DNA of 64,000 bases from Eutypa lata (taxonomy: Eukaryota > Ascomycota > Sordariomycetes > Xylariales > Diatrypaceae). The DNA lies in contig JAKULF010000001.1 of NCBI GenBank assembly GCA_022661535.1, positions 1,984,001 through 2,048,000 on the forward strand, read 5' to 3'. Below are positions 61,501-64,000 of the stretch, in pieces (the first letter of the stretch is position 1; every line of letters begins with the position of its first letter). The position numbers were made by a program, and so were the translations under genes. The notes below the pieces were generated by a model. The model did not search any database, had not been told where the DNA came from, and saw only the letters and a program-made list of their open reading frames with translations.

Positions 61501-61807
61501 AGCAGGTTAAATTATGAATCAGTTGGGTGTGAATGATGGTCGAACTCATGCGGCTATTGTCATTGTGTATATGTGGATGTATTATGTAATGGTCTCATAA
61601 TGTCTAAGAATCGGAGACGTCACCATTATTAGACTTGATAGTTCAGGCCTATCTTAGTCTCATATACTACGCAACAAGCAAATGAAAGGAAAAGCACAGA
61701 CACCAAGGCTTTGATGATACTAAAAACAAATCGTAAGTTATTTTTATTTAAATAAATACTTATTTAATGTCGTTGGTATTTCTTGCATTCATGCCACCAA
61801 CCACGAC
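58578..61807. other. 3.2-kb region with no firm gene; one Cys-rich fragment
   Basis: The only item of note is a plus-strand frame at 60166-60456. It encodes six cysteines within about 40 residues (pattern CGSGGFYQYRC, KWYC, GSCCANC), possibly ending at a GTAAGC donor near 60390. It lacks a signal peptide and no upstream exon with one was found, so it may be a remnant of a secreted protein gene. A 68-codon frame at 60820-61026 starts with a hydrophobic stretch but goes nowhere. Confidence 0.3.
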
Positions 61808-62386
61808 ATGACAGAGACAGAGACTGCATCACAACCACTTATCCAGCAGCTGCCCCACGCAACCCGCATGAGCTACCGCATCCGCCGCGGGGAGCAAGGT
61901 GTCCTCACATTCGAGCCCTACAAGTCCGCACTACTACCGCTATGGCGCTTCCGGACGTTACCGATAGCGCGGAAGAGCGCCGCCGACCTCTGGCAGAAGT
62001 TCGAAGACTACGACGCCGAGGGCGACTTTGTCGGCATGGACATGGCACGCAAGTTCATCCAGATGGGTATGACGCGAGCTAAGAGGTACGCCAACCATGC
62101 CGGAGGCAGGAAGTACAGGAAGGGCACACGGGAGGAACTGCCGAAGAGTGAAGGCCATGCGGATAAGGAGGAGAAGGAGGCTGCGAGTCGGGTTTTTCGG
62201 GAGGTTTGGTTGCGTTGTAGGGAGCATGAGGGGTATCAGCGAAGAAAGGGAGAGTTCCTTCAGGAGCAGAGGGAGTGGGATGCTATGGAAGCCGGGAAAG
62301 GGGGTTCTGCTAGCGGGCGTTCACTGAGAAGTAGCAGTAAGAAGAGAGAACCACGGTTGGTAGAGAAGGGATTAGTGTCAACATGA
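61808..62386 (+). CDS. DUF4385-family protein
   Basis: Single exon, 192 aa, starting at ATG 61808. The core (about 20-160) reads MSYRIRRGEQGVLTFEPYKS, LLPLWRFRTLPIARKSA, LWQKFEDYDAEGDFVGMDMA, RKFIQMGMTRAKRYANHAGG, RKY and FREVWLRCREHEGYQRRK. This is the pattern I know as DUF4385 (PF14328), a family shared by bacteria, some phages and fungi and without a known activity. The C-terminus (about 165-192) is a polar Ser/Lys tail, probably lineage-specific. There is no signal peptide or membrane segment. The scattered occurrence of the family makes horizontal transfer conceivable. Base use shows a GC-rich 5' half. Confidence 0.8.
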   Translation: MTETETASQPLIQQLPHATRMSYRIRRGEQGVLTFEPYKSALLPLWRFRTLPIARKSAADLWQKFEDYDAEGDFVGMDMARKFIQMGMTRAKRYANHAGGRKYRKGTREELPKSEGHADKEEKEAASRVFREVWLRCREHEGYQRRKGEFLQEQREWDAMEAGKGGSASGRSLRSSSKKREPRLVEKGLVST

Positions 62387-63301
62387 TTATTACCACAAAC
62401 CTCTCCTGTCTGAAGTTTACATTTTGAGCAAATTGTTAATCCTGTTGGTGAAACTAGTAGGTAGCAGTGTCTAGTAAGTCTAGATTGGACCAGGTTTTAA
62501 CTAGCTGCTGTCCAGCTCGAGATAAAATGTGTACTCTCCGCATCGCACCGGCGAGGACTATGAATAACAAAGAATGGGTTGTGGATCCACTAAGATCGGA
62601 TATCAACACATGGGATCAGGGAAATAGGGCCAGACCTGAGTCTCAGTGGTAAGCATAGTAACTAGATGTTGTCCAGATATCCAACAATAATGGGTTGACA
62701 CTGAACAGAAGCGTGTACATAGTTCCATCTCACGTTCAACCGGTTTTTACCACACGCAACTGGTGGGTTCTATACAGCTTCTCCCTTTTCCCAGTGTAGA
62801 GATACTGCCGTTGATAACTCTTATAAAGGTAGGTTCCCCGGGGACAGGAGATTAGCTAAGCTGTGTCGCTTACTGATGCATAACGTGGGGTCACTGAACT
62901 TGAGATACCAATATCAAGGACTAGTATTTTCTGTTACGAAGACGTTGTAAGCACTAGTGGAGGTGCAAAGGGGACATCAGCCCAAGCATAAATATTTGTT
63001 CGCCAACCTTTTTCTGAGCTCAGTGTGCTCACTTGTGTAGCGTCGGCCATTGATACCCAATCTGCCATCTAGGCCCCGTACTATGCAGCACTATCGTGGT
63101 AGTTCATAGTAGCTTCAATTCGCGTGGAGCAGTTGATGGCAACTTCTTACCTACTAGTTTCACCGCCCGGGTTAGGCCTTCATTTGTTCAAGACACACAC
63201 ATATGTGAAACATACAAGAAAAAAACAATCATAGAAGCATTGTCTAAGTGAGTGGAAAGTCAAGCAAGAGAAAGTCCTTTAGAAGACCCCAAAGGTTCAA
63301 A
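62387..63301. other. intergenic, no gene seen
   Basis: No supportable gene; a 61-codon frame at 62467-62652 has no domain. It contains the promoter of the reductase gene. Confidence 0.45.
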
Positions 63302-64000
63302 ATGACAACCTCAACCCCCCAAACTACCAAACAATGGATCCTCGCTTCCAATCCCTCCGGGGAACCTATCCTCTCTGGACCCGACGCAACATTCAAGCTG
63401 CAAACCGCTACACTGCCGCCGCTGAAAGAGGGTCAGCTCCTCTGTAAGGTAGTCTACTTCTCAAACGATACAGGTCTACGCAACTTCATCCAGAGCACAA
63501 TAGCACCTGAGCGCTTGTACGTACCGCCCGTATCCGTAGGCTCTCCCATGCGCTCAGGAATCATCGCCGAGATCATCGAGTCCGCGGCGCCGACCTTCAA
63601 GGCCGGGGACCTAGTCATGGACTTCCACTTGGGCACATGGAGCGAGTTCGTCGTGCTGGAGGCCGCTACCTCGCAACCCCTAGCCCCGCTACCGGCAAAC
63701 CTGCCGCTGACGCACTACCTCGGCGCCTTCGGGGCGTCCGGCTTAGCTGCCTACACGGGCCTCTACTTCGCGGGCGAGGCGAAGCCCGACCACACGGTCG
63801 TGATCTCAGCTGCGGCAGGCGCCACCGGCTCCATGGCTATCCAGATCGCGGTCAAATTACTGGGTGCCAAGCGCGTAATTGGCATTGCGGGGTCCGATGA
63901 GAAGTGCGCGTGGGTGCGAGACCACCTCGGCGCGCACGCATGCGTTAATTACAAGAGTCCGACGTTCATCGAAGACTTGAAAGCGGCGACGCCCGACGAG
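63302..64000 (+). CDS. medium-chain reductase (prostaglandin/leukotriene reductase-like), 3' partial
   Basis: The frame is open from ATG 63302 to the window end (233 codons seen of an expected 340 or so). No intron is needed. The N-terminal catalytic domain has KQWILASNPSGEPI, LLCKVVYFSNDTGLRNFI, GSPMRSGIIAEIIES and AGDLVMDFHLGTWSEFVVL. It has none of the zinc-binding cysteines of alcohol dehydrogenases. The cofactor domain starts with LGAFGASGLAAYTGLYF and VVISAAAGATGSMAIQIAVKL, matching the AxxGxxG nucleotide site of the zinc-free MDR group. Relatives include NADP-dependent leukotriene B4 12-hydroxydehydrogenase and alkenal reductases, which reduce activated double bonds. Expected to be cytosolic. 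The rest of the gene lies outside the window. Confidence 0.85.
   Translation, partial: MTTSTPQTTKQWILASNPSGEPILSGPDATFKLQTATLPPLKEGQLLCKVVYFSNDTGLRNFIQSTIAPERLYVPPVSVGSPMRSGIIAEIIESAAPTFKAGDLVMDFHLGTWSEFVVLEAATSQPLAPLPANLPLTHYLGAFGASGLAAYTGLYFAGEAKPDHTVVISAAAGATGSMAIQIAVKLLGAKRVIGIAGSDEKCAWVRDHLGAHACVNYKSPTFIEDLKAATPDE

Overview
This window reads as nuclear chromosomal DNA of a filamentous ascomycete (Pezizomycotina, probably Sordariomycetes; the order is a guess). The genes carry short introns, mostly 48-165 bp, with GTRNGT-like donors and CTAAC/CTGAC-like branch sites. Several families are typical of these fungi: HET domain, NACHT-ankyrin STAND receptor, modin-like protein, AA9 lytic polysaccharide monooxygenase, Bsd2 and NmrA. 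Very AT-rich islands look like repeats eroded by RIP-type C-to-T mutation. Gene models were built by hand by joining reading frames at splice sites where the phase is preserved. No rRNA, tRNA or CRISPR was recognised.

Layout. 0-2.4 kb: 3' part of a modin-like gene. 3.2-8.3 kb: a secreted cyanovirin-N-like lectin and, divergently, a long protein with a STAND-type N-terminus and ankyrin repeats but no visible NACHT. 10.2-11.2 kb: an NmrA-like oxidoreductase. 11.9-12.6 kb: an AT island bracketed by an inverted repeat. 13.1-15.4 kb: a HET-domain gene broken by one in-frame stop. 17.5-26.1 kb: a conserved housekeeping block with a Bsd2/Ndfip-like ubiquitin-ligase adaptor, a Cbp6/UQCC2-like complex III assembly factor, a mitochondrial citrate carrier and a Gly-rich conserved fungal protein. 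29.0-30.8 kb: a 14-TM MFS exporter. 30.8-33.6 kb: a 2.8-kb AT desert, followed by a roughly 490-bp terminal-inverted-repeat element that abuts the 3' end of a NACHT-ankyrin receptor gene (34.1-37.6 kb). 37.6-42.2 kb: no supportable gene. 42.2-64 kb: mostly secreted or metabolic accessory genes. These are an LPMO_10-type monooxygenase, an FAD monooxygenase, a six-Cys secreted protein, a kinase-fold phosphotransferase, a membrane-anchored fucose-lectin-like protein with a 27-Asn tract, a GNAT gene with an in-frame stop, an SDR, a small tail-anchored protein, an AA9 LPMO, a DUF4385 protein and the start of a medium-chain reductase.

Biological reading (inference). Housekeeping genes sit between two accessory zones. 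One zone is rich in self/non-self-recognition families (STAND-N/ankyrin, HET, NACHT-ankyrin) and RIP-like islands. The other is rich in secreted carbohydrate-active or carbohydrate-binding proteins. The points most worth following are the transposon-like inverted repeats next to the NACHT gene, the HET and GNAT genes each carrying a single nonsense codon, and the lectin/STAND-like divergent pair.
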